Source: Nitrospirae bacterium MYbin3 (GTDB lineage Bacteria; Nitrospirota; Thermodesulfovibrionia; Thermodesulfovibrionales; Dissulfurispiraceae). Taken from it: a DNA stretch of 64,000 bases. The notes below the pieces were generated by a model, which was not told where the DNA came from, did not search any database, and saw only the letters and a list, made by a program, of their open reading frames with translations. This document shows, in pieces, positions 48,851 to 58,304 of this stretch; the stretch's first letter is position 1; each line of letters starts with the position of its first letter. The stretch is taken from the NCBI GenBank assembly GCA_002753335.1, contig PEAD01000011.1:22975-86974 (forward strand), given 5' to 3'. A program made the position numbers and the translations under genes.

Positions 48851-49289
48851 AATTTGGCAATTCTGTTTTATTCTCTTTTGTCTCTAAAACCGGTATGCGT
48901 GCCTTGCTATTATCGCAAGAGGCTAAAAATAAAAGCCCAAACACTTTTTCTGCTTTTATATCAATCAGATACGACGAGTTGTCGTATCTGGCGACAAGCT
49001 TTCCGCTGTCAGAAAATTCCGAAAGCGCTATAATGGTATGCTTTTTTTGTCTGCAATCAATTAACAGTTTTGCGTCCGAAAAGCTGTTGTCAGACCTTAA
49101 AATACGTAAAGTGTATGATATGGTATTTTCTTCTTTTTCCATCACGTTAAGATTTACAAGAAAATGCGTGTCATTGTTGGTTTCAACATTTATCCAGTCA
49201 GAAACAATTGCGGGAATGGCGGGGGATGAGAAAAAAAGAAGATGCAAAAATAGCATGATGAAAAATGCGACCTTAAATAAACCGGTCAT
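48849..49289 (-). CDS. Exported hypothetical protein, beta-rich
   Basis: 146 residues. N-terminal signal peptide (residues ~5-27, ending near PAIPA). The mature part (WINVETNNDTHFLVNL, short strands, one CRQKK Cys pair partner later) vaguely resembles surface-adhesin protein E-like domains, but I do not assign it. It overlaps the next upstream leftward gene (ygbA-like) by 4 bases. Confidence 0.6.
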   Translation of the reverse strand: MTGLFKVAFFIMLFLHLLFFSSPAIPAIVSDWINVETNNDTHFLVNLNVMEKEENTISYTLRILRSDNSFSDAKLLIDCRQKKHTIIALSEFSDSGKLVARYDNSSYLIDIKAEKVFGLLFLASCDNSKARIPVLETKENKTELPN

Positions 49290-49639
49290 GGTTTTTTGCC
49301 CAGATCCGTCGGTTTTTTTAATCCGTCAAAAAGGTGATATAGCGCCATAATCGGATGCTTCCGTATCATACGCGGTCCGGAGTATCGCATAACTTCCTGA
49401 ATTTTTTCTCGCAGTTTCGGCTTGTAGCAATGTATAAGGCATTTGCCGCAGGTGCTCTTTTTTTCTTGAAAGGGGCATTTATCAAGGCGGGCCAACGCAT
49501 ATTCAAGCAGGTCACGACAGTCGATACAGAGTGACTTATTTGTGCAATGGAGATCTCGACAATATAGATTTATCATGGCCTCGATAGTTTTTGCTTCGCG
49601 AATCATCCGCGGATGCTTGATTTTACAGGTGGTTTCCAT
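49286..49639 (-). CDS. YgbA family (nitrous oxide-stimulated promoter) protein
   Basis: 117 residues, cytoplasmic. The family pattern is complete: REAKTIEAMINLYCRDLHC, C-x2-C in LCIDCRDLLEYALARLDKCPF, TCGKCLIHCYKP and VMRYSGPRMIRKHP. The E. coli homologue is NO-responsive; function here is not proven. Its conserved Cys suggest metal binding. An inverted repeat overlaps its promoter region. Confidence 0.88.
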   Translation of the reverse strand: METTCKIKHPRMIREAKTIEAMINLYCRDLHCTNKSLCIDCRDLLEYALARLDKCPFQEKKSTCGKCLIHCYKPKLREKIQEVMRYSGPRMIRKHPIMALYHLFDGLKKPTDLGKKP

Positions 49640-49678
49640 ATTGTGTTTCTGAAGCAGTATATCATAAAAAAAACCTGT

Positions 49679-49712
49679 TTTTCATTTGCAGAAAAAATGA
49701 TGCAAATGAAAA
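49679..49712. promoter_or_regulatory. 12-bp inverted repeat, putative operator
   Basis: TTTTCATTTGCA and its exact complement TGCAAATGAAAA separated by 10 bases. It lies between divergent genes and its arms fall at the expected -35 positions on both sides. Confidence 0.5.
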
Positions 49713-49727
49713 TAAACAGCAGTTGTC

Positions 49728-49736
49728 TGGTATAAT
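49728..49736 (+). promoter_or_regulatory. Extended -10 of the small lipoprotein gene
   Basis: TGG-TATAAT; 34 bases before ATG 49771, whose ribosome site is AGGAGGAG. Confidence 0.55.
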
Positions 49737-49770
49737 CAGATTTATCTATATGTGAATCAGGAGGAGATGG

Positions 49771-49968
49771 ATGGGAAAAATATTTTCTTTTTTATTAGTG
49801 ATAATTTTTGCTTTAGCATTTCTAGGCTGCAAAAAAGTTGAAGAGCGTATTGAAAAAAGGGTAGAGCAGGTAAAAGACGCACGCGAAACTGCGGAAGAAG
49901 CGAATAAAAAAATTCTTGAATCTCAGAAAAAAGCAAAAGAGGCTATGGCAGAAGCAGAGAAAAAGTAG
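49771..49968 (+). CDS. Small coiled-coil lipoprotein
   Basis: 65 residues. Signal peptide with lipobox FLGC (Cys near 20). The rest is a Glu/Lys/Ala helix with heptad character (EERIEKRVEQVKDARETAEEANKK). Resembles small Lpp-like or unknown lipoproteins. Divergent from ygbA. Confidence 0.8.
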   Translation: MGKIFSFLLVIIFALAFLGCKKVEERIEKRVEQVKDARETAEEANKKILESQKKAKEAMAEAEKK

Positions 49969-50038
49969 CTGGTGCTTATGCTAAAATATAACCTACGCGC
50001 ATATCTTAAATAGCTTTAACTTTAGCCAGAGGAACCGA

Positions 50039-51493
50039 TTGAAAAAGTCTTTTAGTAAATGCGGTGAATCAACAAAAGTTTCACCTATACCACTAATGTA
50101 TCGTCCGCATGAAGAGTGCGGCGTCGTGGGCGTTTACGGCCACTCTGAAGCATCGAATCTTACCTATCTTGGCCTTTACGCATTGCAGCATCGCGGGCAG
50201 GAAGGTGCGGGCATATGTTCTTCTGACGGCAGGGGCTTGCATATTGAAAAATCAATGGGGCTTGTTGCTGATATTTTCAATGAAAGACGGCTAAAAAGAC
50301 TACCCGGCCATTCTGCTATAGGGCACAACCGCTATTCTACCGCTGGCGGAAGTTCGCTAAAAAACGTACAGCCGTTGATGGCAAATTTCACCCTCGGAAC
50401 AGTGGCAATAGCCCACAATGGCAATCTTGTGAACGCGCATCAAGTAAGGGCAGAACTTGAGGCTAACGGCGCAATATTTCAGTCTTCCACAGATAGTGAA
50501 GTTATTCTGCACCTTATCGCAAAATCCCGCCACACAGGGCTTCATGAGCGCATAGCCGATGCTTTAAAACATGTAAGCGGCGCCTTCAGTCTGCTGTTTC
50601 TGACCGATTCCGAAATGATTGCGGCAAGAGATTCATTTGGTGTCAGACCTCTGTGCATAGGAAGAGTTGACGGCGCTTATGTTGTTGCATCCGAAACCTG
50701 CGCGTTGGATCTGATTGGAGCGCAATATGTTCGCGATGTTGAGCCTGGAGAGATGGTTGTTATCAGCAGCAGCGGCTTGAGGTCGTTTCCTATTCTTAAT
50801 GGCAGCAAGAATGCTCATTGCATATTTGAGTATATATATTTTGCAAGGCCCGACAGCTATATATTTAATCACACATGCGTAAATACTGTAAGAAGATCGT
50901 TGGGCAGACAGCTTGCACGGGAGTCTATGATAGATGCTGACATTGTGATACCTGTGCCAGACTCAGGCGTTCCGGCCGCAATAGGGTTTGCTGAGGAGGC
51001 TAAGATTCCTTTTGATTTTGGACTGATAAGGAACCACTACATAGGCAGAACTTTTATTGAGCCGAAGCAGAGCATAAGACATTTTGGCGTAAAGATAAAA
51101 TTAAATCCGGTCCGCGACCTTTTAAAAGGCAAGCGGGTTGTTGTTGTTGATGATTCTATTGTTCGCGGAACAACGAGCAAAAAAATCGTAAAGATGATAA
51201 GAGAAACAGGCGGGGCAACTGAGGTGCATATGCGTATATGCTCTCCGCCCACCATTGGTCCATGTTTTTATGGTATTGATACCCCGACAAGGCAGGAACT
51301 TATCGCCTCAAGCCATATAACCGAAGAGATAAGAAGGTACATAACTGCCGACAGTCTTTCTTATCTAAGCGTTGAGGGCCTCAAGTCGTTAGTTCCGAAT
51401 CCTTCCGATTATTGCTCAGCCTGCTTTGACAACAAGTATCCTATAGAATTCCCCGAAAAAGGAATTGAGCAGATGGAGCTTATGCTTGCATGA
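50039..51493 (+). CDS. purF: Amidophosphoribosyltransferase, Fe-S type
   Basis: First step of purine synthesis. The glutaminase nucleophile Cys lies in [12 protein letters not shown] after a ~26-residue propeptide; the PRPP motif is [14 protein letters not shown]. Fe-S ligands typical of Bacillus-type PurF are visible (Cys in NAHCIF, in GPCFYG, and CSAC near the end). 484 residues. Start TTG 50039 with AGAGGA upstream. Confidence 0.96.
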   Translation: MKKSFSKCGESTKVSPIPLMYRPHEECGVVGVYGHSEASNLTYLGLYALQHRGQEGAGICSSDGRGLHIEKSMGLVADIFNERRLKRLPGHSAIGHNRYSTAGGSSLKNVQPLMANFTLGTVAIAHNGNLVNAHQVRAELEANGAIFQSSTDSEVILHLIAKSRHTGLHERIADALKHVSGAFSLLFLTDSEMIAARDSFGVRPLCIGRVDGAYVVASETCALDLIGAQYVRDVEPGEMVVISSSGLRSFPILNGSKNAHCIFEYIYFARPDSYIFNHTCVNTVRRSLGRQLARESMIDADIVIPVPDSGVPAAIGFAEEAKIPFDFGLIRNHYIGRTFIEPKQSIRHFGVKIKLNPVRDLLKGKRVVVVDDSIVRGTTSKKIVKMIRETGGATEVHMRICSPPTIGPCFYGIDTPTRQELIASSHITEEIRRYITADSLSYLSVEGLKSLVPNPSDYCSACFDNKYPIEFPEKGIEQMELMLA

Positions 51494-51807
51494 CAGACGC
51501 GATTGTAGTTTATATAACCGCGTCAACAGAGGAAGAAGCGGTAAAAATCGCAGGCGTGCTTGTATCCGAAAAATTGGCAGCCTGTGTGAATATTGTCAAA
51601 GGCATTCGTTCGATTTACAGTTGGCAAGGGAAAATAGAAGATGAACCGGAGGCGCTTATGATCGTTAAAACAGGTCACCATCTATTTGAAGCATTACAAA
51701 AAAAAGTAAAAGAACTGCATGCCTATACCGTGCCCGAAATAATAGCATTGCCCATTATCGCTGGTTCCGAAGATTATCTGAGTTGGCTTAAAGACGCTAC
51801 GTCGTAA
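51490..51807 (+). CDS. cutA: Divalent cation tolerance protein CutA
   Basis: 105 residues, trimeric ferredoxin-like fold. [27 protein letters not shown] and [21 protein letters not shown] are the family blocks. Overlaps the purF stop (ATGA). Physiological role in bacteria is unsettled. Confidence 0.95.
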   Translation: MTDAIVVYITASTEEEAVKIAGVLVSEKLAACVNIVKGIRSIYSWQGKIEDEPEALMIVKTGHHLFEALQKKVKELHAYTVPEIIALPIIAGSEDYLSWLKDATS

Positions 51808-52139
51808 TGAAAGATTCTCGATATGTCGAGAGTGTCTGTGGAAAATTTTGCCGCTATTACAAAGAGGGAAAAGAAGAATTGTATTGCGGCGGATATAAAA
51901 TTCTTGAGCAAAATTTAACTGCGTCCGAATTATCTGAATTGGTAAAAACTTCTCCGCCTAAATTAAAATCCGATAATTTAATCCATCAGCTCAACCTCGA
52001 AACCGATAAAAAACTCAGAGTGTTTGTTTGCGACAAATGTGATTTTAAGCTTGATGGATGTGATTTTAGAGACGGGTATTCTGGTGCACCATGCGGCGGA
52101 TATACGATTCTCTACTCTTTGTTCGAGTCAGAAAAATAA
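51807..52139 (+). CDS. Cysteine-rich protein with repeated CGGY motif
   Basis: 110 residues with no family that I recognise; DUF3795-like proteins share such a pattern. Cysteines: CGKFC, CGGY, CDKCDFKLDGC and a second CGGY. These could bind zinc or an Fe-S cluster. It shares its first base with the cutA stop and ends in a strong terminator. Confidence 0.75.
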   Translation: MKDSRYVESVCGKFCRYYKEGKEELYCGGYKILEQNLTASELSELVKTSPPKLKSDNLIHQLNLETDKKLRVFVCDKCDFKLDGCDFRDGYSGAPCGGYTILYSLFESEK

Positions 52140-52170
52140 AGAGGGCCAGGCTTTAAGCCTGGCCCTCTTT
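52138..52170. terminator. Bidirectional terminator
   Basis: AAAGAGGGCCAGGCT, loop TTA and its exact complement, 15 bp, with A/T ends on both sides. Lies between convergent genes. Confidence 0.9.
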
Positions 52171-52198
52171 AAAGCTCCAAAAGGCTGTCAAGGTTTTT

Positions 52199-52573
52199 TT
52201 AAGTCCCGGCTATCCGCTGCATCTGTTTTTCTGCTTGAGGTTTCTGGGTTCCGCTTTCTGTTGTCCGATTGGCGGTCTGATATGCCTGTATCGCGCGCTG
52301 CGCCTGAGCATTCAGAGTTTCCTGTTTGTCTGTTCGAGCGTTGTCTGCTTGAGCTTTTCCGGCTTCGCTTGTATTGCGGTTGGTTAGGGATACCTTGACG
52401 CCTTCACTCCCCGCAGAATCAGTGGCTGCCTGCTTTTTCTCTTCCGGCTGCTTTGCTGCTGCTTGCGTCTGGCGAGCTTCAGAATTAGCCGCCTGCTTAG
52501 TCGGAACATCTTTATTCATCATTAATTGAACCATCGAATTTGTCTGTTGGTCGCTTATCTGACTTATTGCCAT
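52199..52573 (-). CDS. Low-complexity Gln/Ala-rich hypothetical protein
   Basis: 124 residues. N-terminal MAISQISDQQTNSMVQLMM helix, then a disordered Q/A/K/T-rich remainder. AAGGAGGG precedes the ATG, so it is translated. Similarity to small motility-linked proteins (YjfB-like N-terminus) is weak. Downstream of hisD in the same direction by 13 bases. Confidence 0.65.
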   Translation of the reverse strand: MAISQISDQQTNSMVQLMMNKDVPTKQAANSEARQTQAAAKQPEEKKQAATDSAGSEGVKVSLTNRNTSEAGKAQADNARTDKQETLNAQAQRAIQAYQTANRTTESGTQKPQAEKQMQRIAGT

Positions 52574-52586
52574 ATGCCCTCCTTGC

Positions 52587-53882
52587 TTATCTCTCGGTGT
52601 TCTTATCCAAAAAATCTTTTCTAACCTTCACTGTATTTGCATGTGCATCAAGCCCTTCAATCTCTGCAATGCATTCAACAGTCTCTAATAAAAGCTTAAA
52701 CCCTTTTTGGTTGAATGTCAAGAGACTCGTTCTTTTTATAAAATCATAAACTCCGAGTGGAGAAGAAAACCGCGCAGTTCCTCCGGTTGGAAGGGTATGG
52801 TTCGGTCCGGCAGAATAATCTCCGAGTGGTTCCGGGGTCCATTGTCCAAGGAAAATTGCGCCTGCATGTTTAACCTCATTGAGGAGGCTTTCGGGATTCC
52901 TTGTCATGATCTCAAGATGTTCAGGGGCTATTTGATTTGCGACAGAGACCGCATCTTTTAAGCTTTTGACTTTTATGAGAGCACCATAATTCTGGAGCGA
53001 TTTCTTGGCTATGCTGTTGCGGTTTAGTTTGCAAAGTTGGCTTTGCAGCTCGCGCGAAACCTTGGCAAGCAGTTGATCCGAATCAGTTACAAGGATGCTT
53101 GATGCAAGCTCATCATGCTCGGCCTGACTCAGCATATCGGCAGCCACGAAAACAGGATTAGCTCTTGAGTCTGCAATTATCAGTATCTCGCTGGGCCCGG
53201 CAATCATATCAATGTCAACTTCTCCGAACACCTTTTTTTTGGCTGTGGCTACAAAAATATTTCCGGGTCCAACAATCTTGTCCACCTTGCGCAGGAGTTT
53301 TGTCCCATAAGCCATTGCCCCTACCGCCTGAGCTCCGCCTATGCGGTAAACTTCTTTAATGCCAAGAAGTTTAATGGCGGCCATGACATATGGGTTGGCC
53401 TCCCCGTTTGGTGTAGGAACGCACAAGGCGATCTCTTTAACACCCGCTATCTGTGCAGGAATAACATTCATAAGCACTGTGGACGGATAGGATGCCTTGC
53501 CGCCCGGGACATAAACTCCCACACGCTCAAGCGGCCTGATGATCTGTCCTAGAAGCGCCCCCTCTTTTCTAAAAGACCATGATTTTTCGGTCTGCTTAAG
53601 ATGGAAATCCCGTATGCGGGCAGCAGAAAACTCGAGCGCTTTGACCACTCGTTTGTCAGCATTTTTTGCGAGTTTGTTAATCTCTGAAGGCTCAATTTTA
53701 ATAGGCAAGCTGTGCTTGTCGAATTCAATCGTATATTTTTTTAAGGAAACATCACCGTTTTTCATTATGCCCGCAAGGATTGCATTAACAGCCGCTTCAA
53801 TCGCAGGATTTATGCCGGATGCCCTTTTTTTGAGGCTTTTAAAAAATGTCTCTATTGATTTATTGTTTTTTAGAGTTCGCAT
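52587..53882 (-). CDS. hisD: Histidinol dehydrogenase
   Basis: Last two steps of histidine synthesis. VPGGKASYPSTVLMNVIPA, IAGPSEILIIAD (with zinc-site residues), SQAEHDELA and GDYSAGPNHTLPTGG are all intact. 431 residues. No other his gene is adjacent; hisS is elsewhere. Confidence 0.97.
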   Translation of the reverse strand: MRTLKNNKSIETFFKSLKKRASGINPAIEAAVNAILAGIMKNGDVSLKKYTIEFDKHSLPIKIEPSEINKLAKNADKRVVKALEFSAARIRDFHLKQTEKSWSFRKEGALLGQIIRPLERVGVYVPGGKASYPSTVLMNVIPAQIAGVKEIALCVPTPNGEANPYVMAAIKLLGIKEVYRIGGAQAVGAMAYGTKLLRKVDKIVGPGNIFVATAKKKVFGEVDIDMIAGPSEILIIADSRANPVFVAADMLSQAEHDELASSILVTDSDQLLAKVSRELQSQLCKLNRNSIAKKSLQNYGALIKVKSLKDAVSVANQIAPEHLEIMTRNPESLLNEVKHAGAIFLGQWTPEPLGDYSAGPNHTLPTGGTARFSSPLGVYDFIKRTSLLTFNQKGFKLLLETVECIAEIEGLDAHANTVKVRKDFLDKNTER

Positions 53883-54062
53883 GCTTGTCTTATTTTAGCA
53901 TAGAGAGTTTTTGTCAGGCGCGTAAAAGATTTGTTTTGCTATAAGCATCAACTTACCATTGCTTTCACAAAACCGCACATGGCATCATAACTCACTATAC
54001 AGCCGCATACAGATTAAATCGTGGTTACTGATTTATGGCTGGGGATTATATAAGGAGGATAT

Positions 54063-55589
54063 TTGGACAACAATTTTAAATATTTGAAAAACAAAATTCA
54101 GGACAGCGATACAATTGCGAATAATAACGAGATTTGCGATCAAGATATGGATGATTTGGCCGAAGCGGAAGAGCAGCGCGATGTAAAAGAAACCCTGGAT
54201 TTGGAATACGATCCTTTGCGGTCGTACCTCAAGGGTATCAGTTCAATACCATTGCTTAACAAGGAAGGCGAAGTTGCAATCGCTCAAGAAATCGAAGCTA
54301 AAAAAAGCAAAATTGCAGAAACCCTTTTTGTTATCCCATTTGTTCTCGAGAAGCTTGTGCAGCTCGGAAGGCTGATAGGCAAAGGAGAAGCGCCACTGAT
54401 CGATATTATTCAGGACGGGGACGACCTGTCCGAAGATGATCTGCTTGAAGAACAGATGCGCTTTGCAGCCATAACCGTGAAAATTTCGAAGCTATATGGA
54501 ACAAGAAAAAAACTCTTGGCACAAAAGGGCTTTTGCAGTGGAGGAAAACTCACGAAGGCATCAGCCGACCCCAAGCTTTGCAAGCAATTTGAAGCAAATA
54601 AAACCCGAATAGTGGAACATATTAAACTGCTTGATTTGAAAGACGATGTGGTTAACGCCTTTCGCGAGGAGTTAAAAAACCTTAACCAAATGCTGGGCCT
54701 TCTTAAAGATGGTCTTCGCAGGGCGTCAAAAAAGAACAGCAGAAGTGCCGAATGCCGGAAAATAAGAGATAAAATAAAAAACACAGAGCTTTTAGTTGGT
54801 CTGAATGGGACCGAAATAAAAAATATAGTAAGAGAGCTTGATAAAATTACGGTTGAACTTGACAACGCCAAATGCAAGCTTGTTGAGGCTAACCTAAGGC
54901 TTGTTATCAGTATTGCCAAGCGGTACATAGGCAAAGGTCTTGGCCTTGGAGACCTTATTCAGGAAGGCAACATAGGCTTGATGAAAGCGGTAGAAAAATT
55001 CGAATACCAAAGAGGCTACAAATTCAGCACCTACGCCACATGGTGGATAAGGCAGGCAATAAGCCGCTCAATTGCGGATCAGTCAAGGACCATCAGGATT
55101 CCGGTGCATATGATCGAAAATATAAACAAAATAGGAAAGATTACAAAAGAATATGTTCAGGAATTTGGCAGGGAACCAAGTACGGATGACGTTGCTAAGC
55201 GATCCAAGATTGCGATAGACAAGGTCAGAAATATCTTGAAGCTTTCTAAGGAGCCCATTTCTATCGAGATGCCTATAGGCGAGGAAGACGATGCTTCGCT
55301 AAAAGATTTTATAGAGGACAAATCGAATCTTTCTCCTCTTGATGAACTGATTCAGGGCGATCTTCGGAAACATTTGTATAAGGCTCTCCGTACCCTTTCG
55401 CCTAAAGAGCAGTTTGTATTGAGAAAACGTTTTGGGATCGATGAGGACGGGCCGCATACTCTAGAAGAAGTGGGCCATGAGTTTGATGTTACACGCGAGC
55501 GGATAAGGCAGATAGAGGTTAAGGCTATAAGAAAGCTGAAACATCCTTCTAGATCCAAGTGGCTACGCGATTTTTTGGGCAAACCTTGA
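54063..55589 (+). CDS. rpoD: Primary sigma factor RpoD
   Basis: Sigma-70 housekeeping factor. Region 1.2 ([11 protein letters not shown]), a non-conserved insert of ~150 residues, region 2 ([46 protein letters not shown]), region 3 and region 4 ([22 protein letters not shown]). 508 residues. Start TTG 54063 with AAGGAGG upstream. dnaG, its common neighbour, is not adjacent. Confidence 0.96.
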   Translation: MDNNFKYLKNKIQDSDTIANNNEICDQDMDDLAEAEEQRDVKETLDLEYDPLRSYLKGISSIPLLNKEGEVAIAQEIEAKKSKIAETLFVIPFVLEKLVQLGRLIGKGEAPLIDIIQDGDDLSEDDLLEEQMRFAAITVKISKLYGTRKKLLAQKGFCSGGKLTKASADPKLCKQFEANKTRIVEHIKLLDLKDDVVNAFREELKNLNQMLGLLKDGLRRASKKNSRSAECRKIRDKIKNTELLVGLNGTEIKNIVRELDKITVELDNAKCKLVEANLRLVISIAKRYIGKGLGLGDLIQEGNIGLMKAVEKFEYQRGYKFSTYATWWIRQAISRSIADQSRTIRIPVHMIENINKIGKITKEYVQEFGREPSTDDVAKRSKIAIDKVRNILKLSKEPISIEMPIGEEDDASLKDFIEDKSNLSPLDELIQGDLRKHLYKALRTLSPKEQFVLRKRFGIDEDGPHTLEEVGHEFDVTRERIRQIEVKAIRKLKHPSRSKWLRDFLGKP

Positions 55590-55668
55590 CTAATTTCAGG
55601 ATTCGACGCTAAAATATTCAACTTTGGTGAGTTTCTGTTTTTCTTCGGAATTTCAGCTTTTACGCCGA

Positions 55669-55744
55669 GGGCCCATAGCTCAGTTGGTAGAGCTACCGGC
55701 TCATAACCGGTTGGTCCCAGGTTCGAGTCCTGGTGGGCCCACCA
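55669..55744 (+). tRNA. tRNA with CAU anticodon, probably elongator tRNA-Met
   Basis: Acceptor GGGCCCA/TGGGCCC with encoded CCA at 55742-55744; anticodon stem ACCGG/CCGGT closes CTCATAA giving CAU. The paired G1-C72 excludes the initiator. A lysidine-modified tRNA-Ile(CAU) remains possible. Confidence 0.88.
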
Positions 55745-55770
55745 GCTTCACGGATTTACATCTATATTAC

Positions 55771-55789
55771 ATGCCGCGTTATGCGGCAT
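55771..55789 (+). terminator. 7-bp stem-loop after tRNA
   Basis: ATGCCGC/GCGGCAT with loop GTTAT, 26 bases after the tRNA. There is no T-run; it may be a processing or weak terminator structure. Confidence 0.35.
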
Positions 55790-55807
55790 GCCTCGGAGAG
55801 TCAACAG

Positions 55808-56545
55808 GTGAATGACGAACTTAAAACACTAATACAACTGCAGCAACTCGATACCCGTATCCTTGCGTTGAAAATCAGGATTGACACCGCTCCTTCGCAG
55901 CTTTCGGCGGATGAGGCCTTATTTAAAGAAGCGCAGGCTGCATTTGAAAAAGCGAAACAAAATCAGCTTGCTGCAGAAAAAAAGAAAAAAGAGAAAGAAG
56001 CCGAAATAGAAGATATCAAAGAAAAAATCAAAAAACTTAAGACAAGAGGCGCAGAGATAAAGAACAACAAAGAGTACCAAGCCCACTTAAAAGAGATAGA
56101 GAAAAACGAAAAAGATATAAAGATTGCTGAAGACGTAATCATGACTCTTATGGAAAAGCTTGATGAGTCTCAAAAAGCGGTGCTTTCAGAAAATACCCGA
56201 ATTAGTGCAGAAAAACTTAAGCTTGATGCTGCAAAAGCCGAGATGGAGAAGGAAATTGCGCAGTACAGTGTGGATCTGGAAGGGTTAAAAAAAGAAAGGC
56301 CCGGAATCGTTTCTAAAATCACCAAAGACACATATAACTTTTATATGTCTATTCTCAGAGACCGGCGGGGTTTGGCTGTTGTAAAGGCGAGCAATGAAAT
56401 TTGTCATGGTTGCAATCTGCATATACCTCCACAAATGTTTGTAGAGATTAAAACAGGCCAGGAGATATTGCAATGTCAGGAATGCAGACGAATACTTTAT
56501 TACGAACAACCCCTATCTGAACCTACAGGAGAGCCAAAGCAATAA
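55808..56545 (+). CDS. Coiled-coil protein with C-terminal C4 zinc ribbon (CT398-like)
   Basis: 245 residues. Long antiparallel coiled coil (IQLQQLDTRILALK to about 185), then zinc ribbon CHGCNLHIPPQ...CQECRRILYY. Chlamydial homologues contact sigma54 and export parts; role here unknown. GTG 55808 with GGAGAG upstream chosen; upstream ATG lies in the tRNA. Confidence 0.85.
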   Translation: MNDELKTLIQLQQLDTRILALKIRIDTAPSQLSADEALFKEAQAAFEKAKQNQLAAEKKKKEKEAEIEDIKEKIKKLKTRGAEIKNNKEYQAHLKEIEKNEKDIKIAEDVIMTLMEKLDESQKAVLSENTRISAEKLKLDAAKAEMEKEIAQYSVDLEGLKKERPGIVSKITKDTYNFYMSILRDRRGLAVVKASNEICHGCNLHIPPQMFVEIKTGQEILQCQECRRILYYEQPLSEPTGEPKQ

Positions 56546-57516
56546 TGAAAACCATAATACTGACCGGGGCAGCAGGCTTTATAGGCTGGAACACCGGATT
56601 GAAACTTCTTGCTGATGGTGCAAGGATCATAGGCATAGACAATCTGAACGACTACTATGATGTCCGGCTAAAATACCACAGACTGGAAGATCTGAAAAAA
56701 CATCCCAATTTCAAATTTTATCATACCGATATAGAAAATCTTCAGGCGCTCGAAATAATCTTTCAGGACCACAAAATAGACGCGGTAATAAATCTCGCGG
56801 CAAGGGCCGGAGTGAGGTACAGTCTCGTAAATCCCCATGTGTATTTAAGCACAAACACGCTAGGCACCTTGAATCTGCTTGAAGCCATGAAAAGGTATGG
56901 CACGAAAAAGATGGTTTTAGCATCAACCTCATCATTGTATGCTGGACAAAAGATGCCATTTGCCGAAGATCTGCCGGTAAATACGCCGATATCCCCTTAT
57001 GCAGCTTCAAAGAAAGCGGCCGAGGCAATGGCACATTCTTACCACTATCTATTTGGATTGGATATAAGCGTTGTCCGTTATTTTACTGTTTACGGTCCGG
57101 CCGGAAGACCGGATATGAGCATATTCAGATTCATAAAATGGATTGATGAGGGTACGCCTATCGAGTTGTTCGGCGACGGCTCGCAAAGCAGAGACTTTAC
57201 CTACATAGAAGATATCGCCGCAGGCTCTATCAAAGCATTGAAAGAGGTGGGCTACGAGATAATCAATATTGGCGGCGGACAAAAACCGGAATCTCTCAAT
57301 TATGTGATTAAAACAATCGAAGATTTTTTGGGCAAAAAAGCGGTAATAGAAAACAAGCCATTTCATAAAGCAGATATGATGGAAACCTCGGCCGACATAA
57401 GCAAGGCAAGAAGACTTCTGGAATGGGAGCCGAAAACCGGTCTTGATGAAGGAATGGATAAGACACTGCAGTGGTATATCGCCAACCGCGACTGGCTCAG
57501 AGACATTAAGCTGTAA
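56545..57516 (+). CDS. NAD-dependent sugar epimerase (UDP-glucuronate 4-epimerase-like)
   Basis: Short-chain dehydrogenase of the extended class. GAAGFIGWNTGLKL (NAD), IDNLNDYYDVRLKYHRL (typical of UDP-GlcA epimerases), STSSLYAG and catalytic YAASKKA. 323 residues. It overlaps the preceding stop (TAATG). Likely makes UDP-galacturonate for surface polysaccharides. Confidence 0.88.
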   Translation: MKTIILTGAAGFIGWNTGLKLLADGARIIGIDNLNDYYDVRLKYHRLEDLKKHPNFKFYHTDIENLQALEIIFQDHKIDAVINLAARAGVRYSLVNPHVYLSTNTLGTLNLLEAMKRYGTKKMVLASTSSLYAGQKMPFAEDLPVNTPISPYAASKKAAEAMAHSYHYLFGLDISVVRYFTVYGPAGRPDMSIFRFIKWIDEGTPIELFGDGSQSRDFTYIEDIAAGSIKALKEVGYEIINIGGGQKPESLNYVIKTIEDFLGKKAVIENKPFHKADMMETSADISKARRLLEWEPKTGLDEGMDKTLQWYIANRDWLRDIKL

Positions 57517-58278
57517 TTGGCAAAGAAACATTTAGGACAGAACTTTCTTTTTGACCCTTCTATTCTCGCCAGAATAATCGAAGTATCCGGCCTGACCGCT
57601 GACGATTTAGTTGTTGAGGTCGGCCCGGGACATGGCCGGCTTACGAAAATGTTGGCGATGGCTGCGCGACAGGTCATAGCAATAGAGCTTGACCGCGATC
57701 TTCACAAAGCCCTTTTATCTGAACTCAGAGATTTCAGCAACATAGAATTGATAGAGGGCGATGTGCTTGAGTTCCCCTTCGAGACACTCGACAAATTTAA
57801 GGCGATCGCAAATATCCCTTACTACATCACTACCCCGATAATTTTCAGGCTGCTCGAAACAGCCACAAATCTTGAATCCATGACACTTACGATACAGAAG
57901 GAGGTGGCAGAAAGGATCGTTGCGAAGCCCTGCACAAAAGATTACGGGGTCCTTTCGCTTGCCGTGCAGTATTACGGTGAGCCCGAAATCAAATTTCTGA
58001 TACCAAAGGGCGCTTTCAAACCCACGCCTAAGGTTGATTCTGCTGTGCTTAATGTTAAAAAACTGGCTGTTCCGAGAGTGGCCGCAAAAGATAAAAAGTT
58101 TTTTTTCAAAGTTGTAAGAACAGCCTTTGCCCAGAGGAGAAAAACCCTCTCAAATTCCTTAAAACCGCTGCAGAAAGAGAATCTGCTTCCTGTACTCGAA
58201 GCCTTAGGAATTGACGCTAAAAGGCGGCCCGAAACATTGACAATCGAAGAATTCGCAATGATTGCGGATGCATTGTGA
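57517..58278 (+). CDS. rsmA: 16S rRNA dimethyladenosine transferase RsmA (KsgA)
   Basis: Dimethylates A1518 and A1519 of 16S rRNA. KHLGQNFLFDPSILARI, SAM motif VEVGPGHGRLT, and NIPYYITTPI catalytic motif. 253 residues. TTG start directly after the epimerase stop. Confidence 0.95.
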   Translation: MAKKHLGQNFLFDPSILARIIEVSGLTADDLVVEVGPGHGRLTKMLAMAARQVIAIELDRDLHKALLSELRDFSNIELIEGDVLEFPFETLDKFKAIANIPYYITTPIIFRLLETATNLESMTLTIQKEVAERIVAKPCTKDYGVLSLAVQYYGEPEIKFLIPKGAFKPTPKVDSAVLNVKKLAVPRVAAKDKKFFFKVVRTAFAQRRKTLSNSLKPLQKENLLPVLEALGIDAKRRPETLTIEEFAMIADAL

Positions 58279-58304
58279 CCGGCTAGCACCACCGTATCTA
58301 TCGC

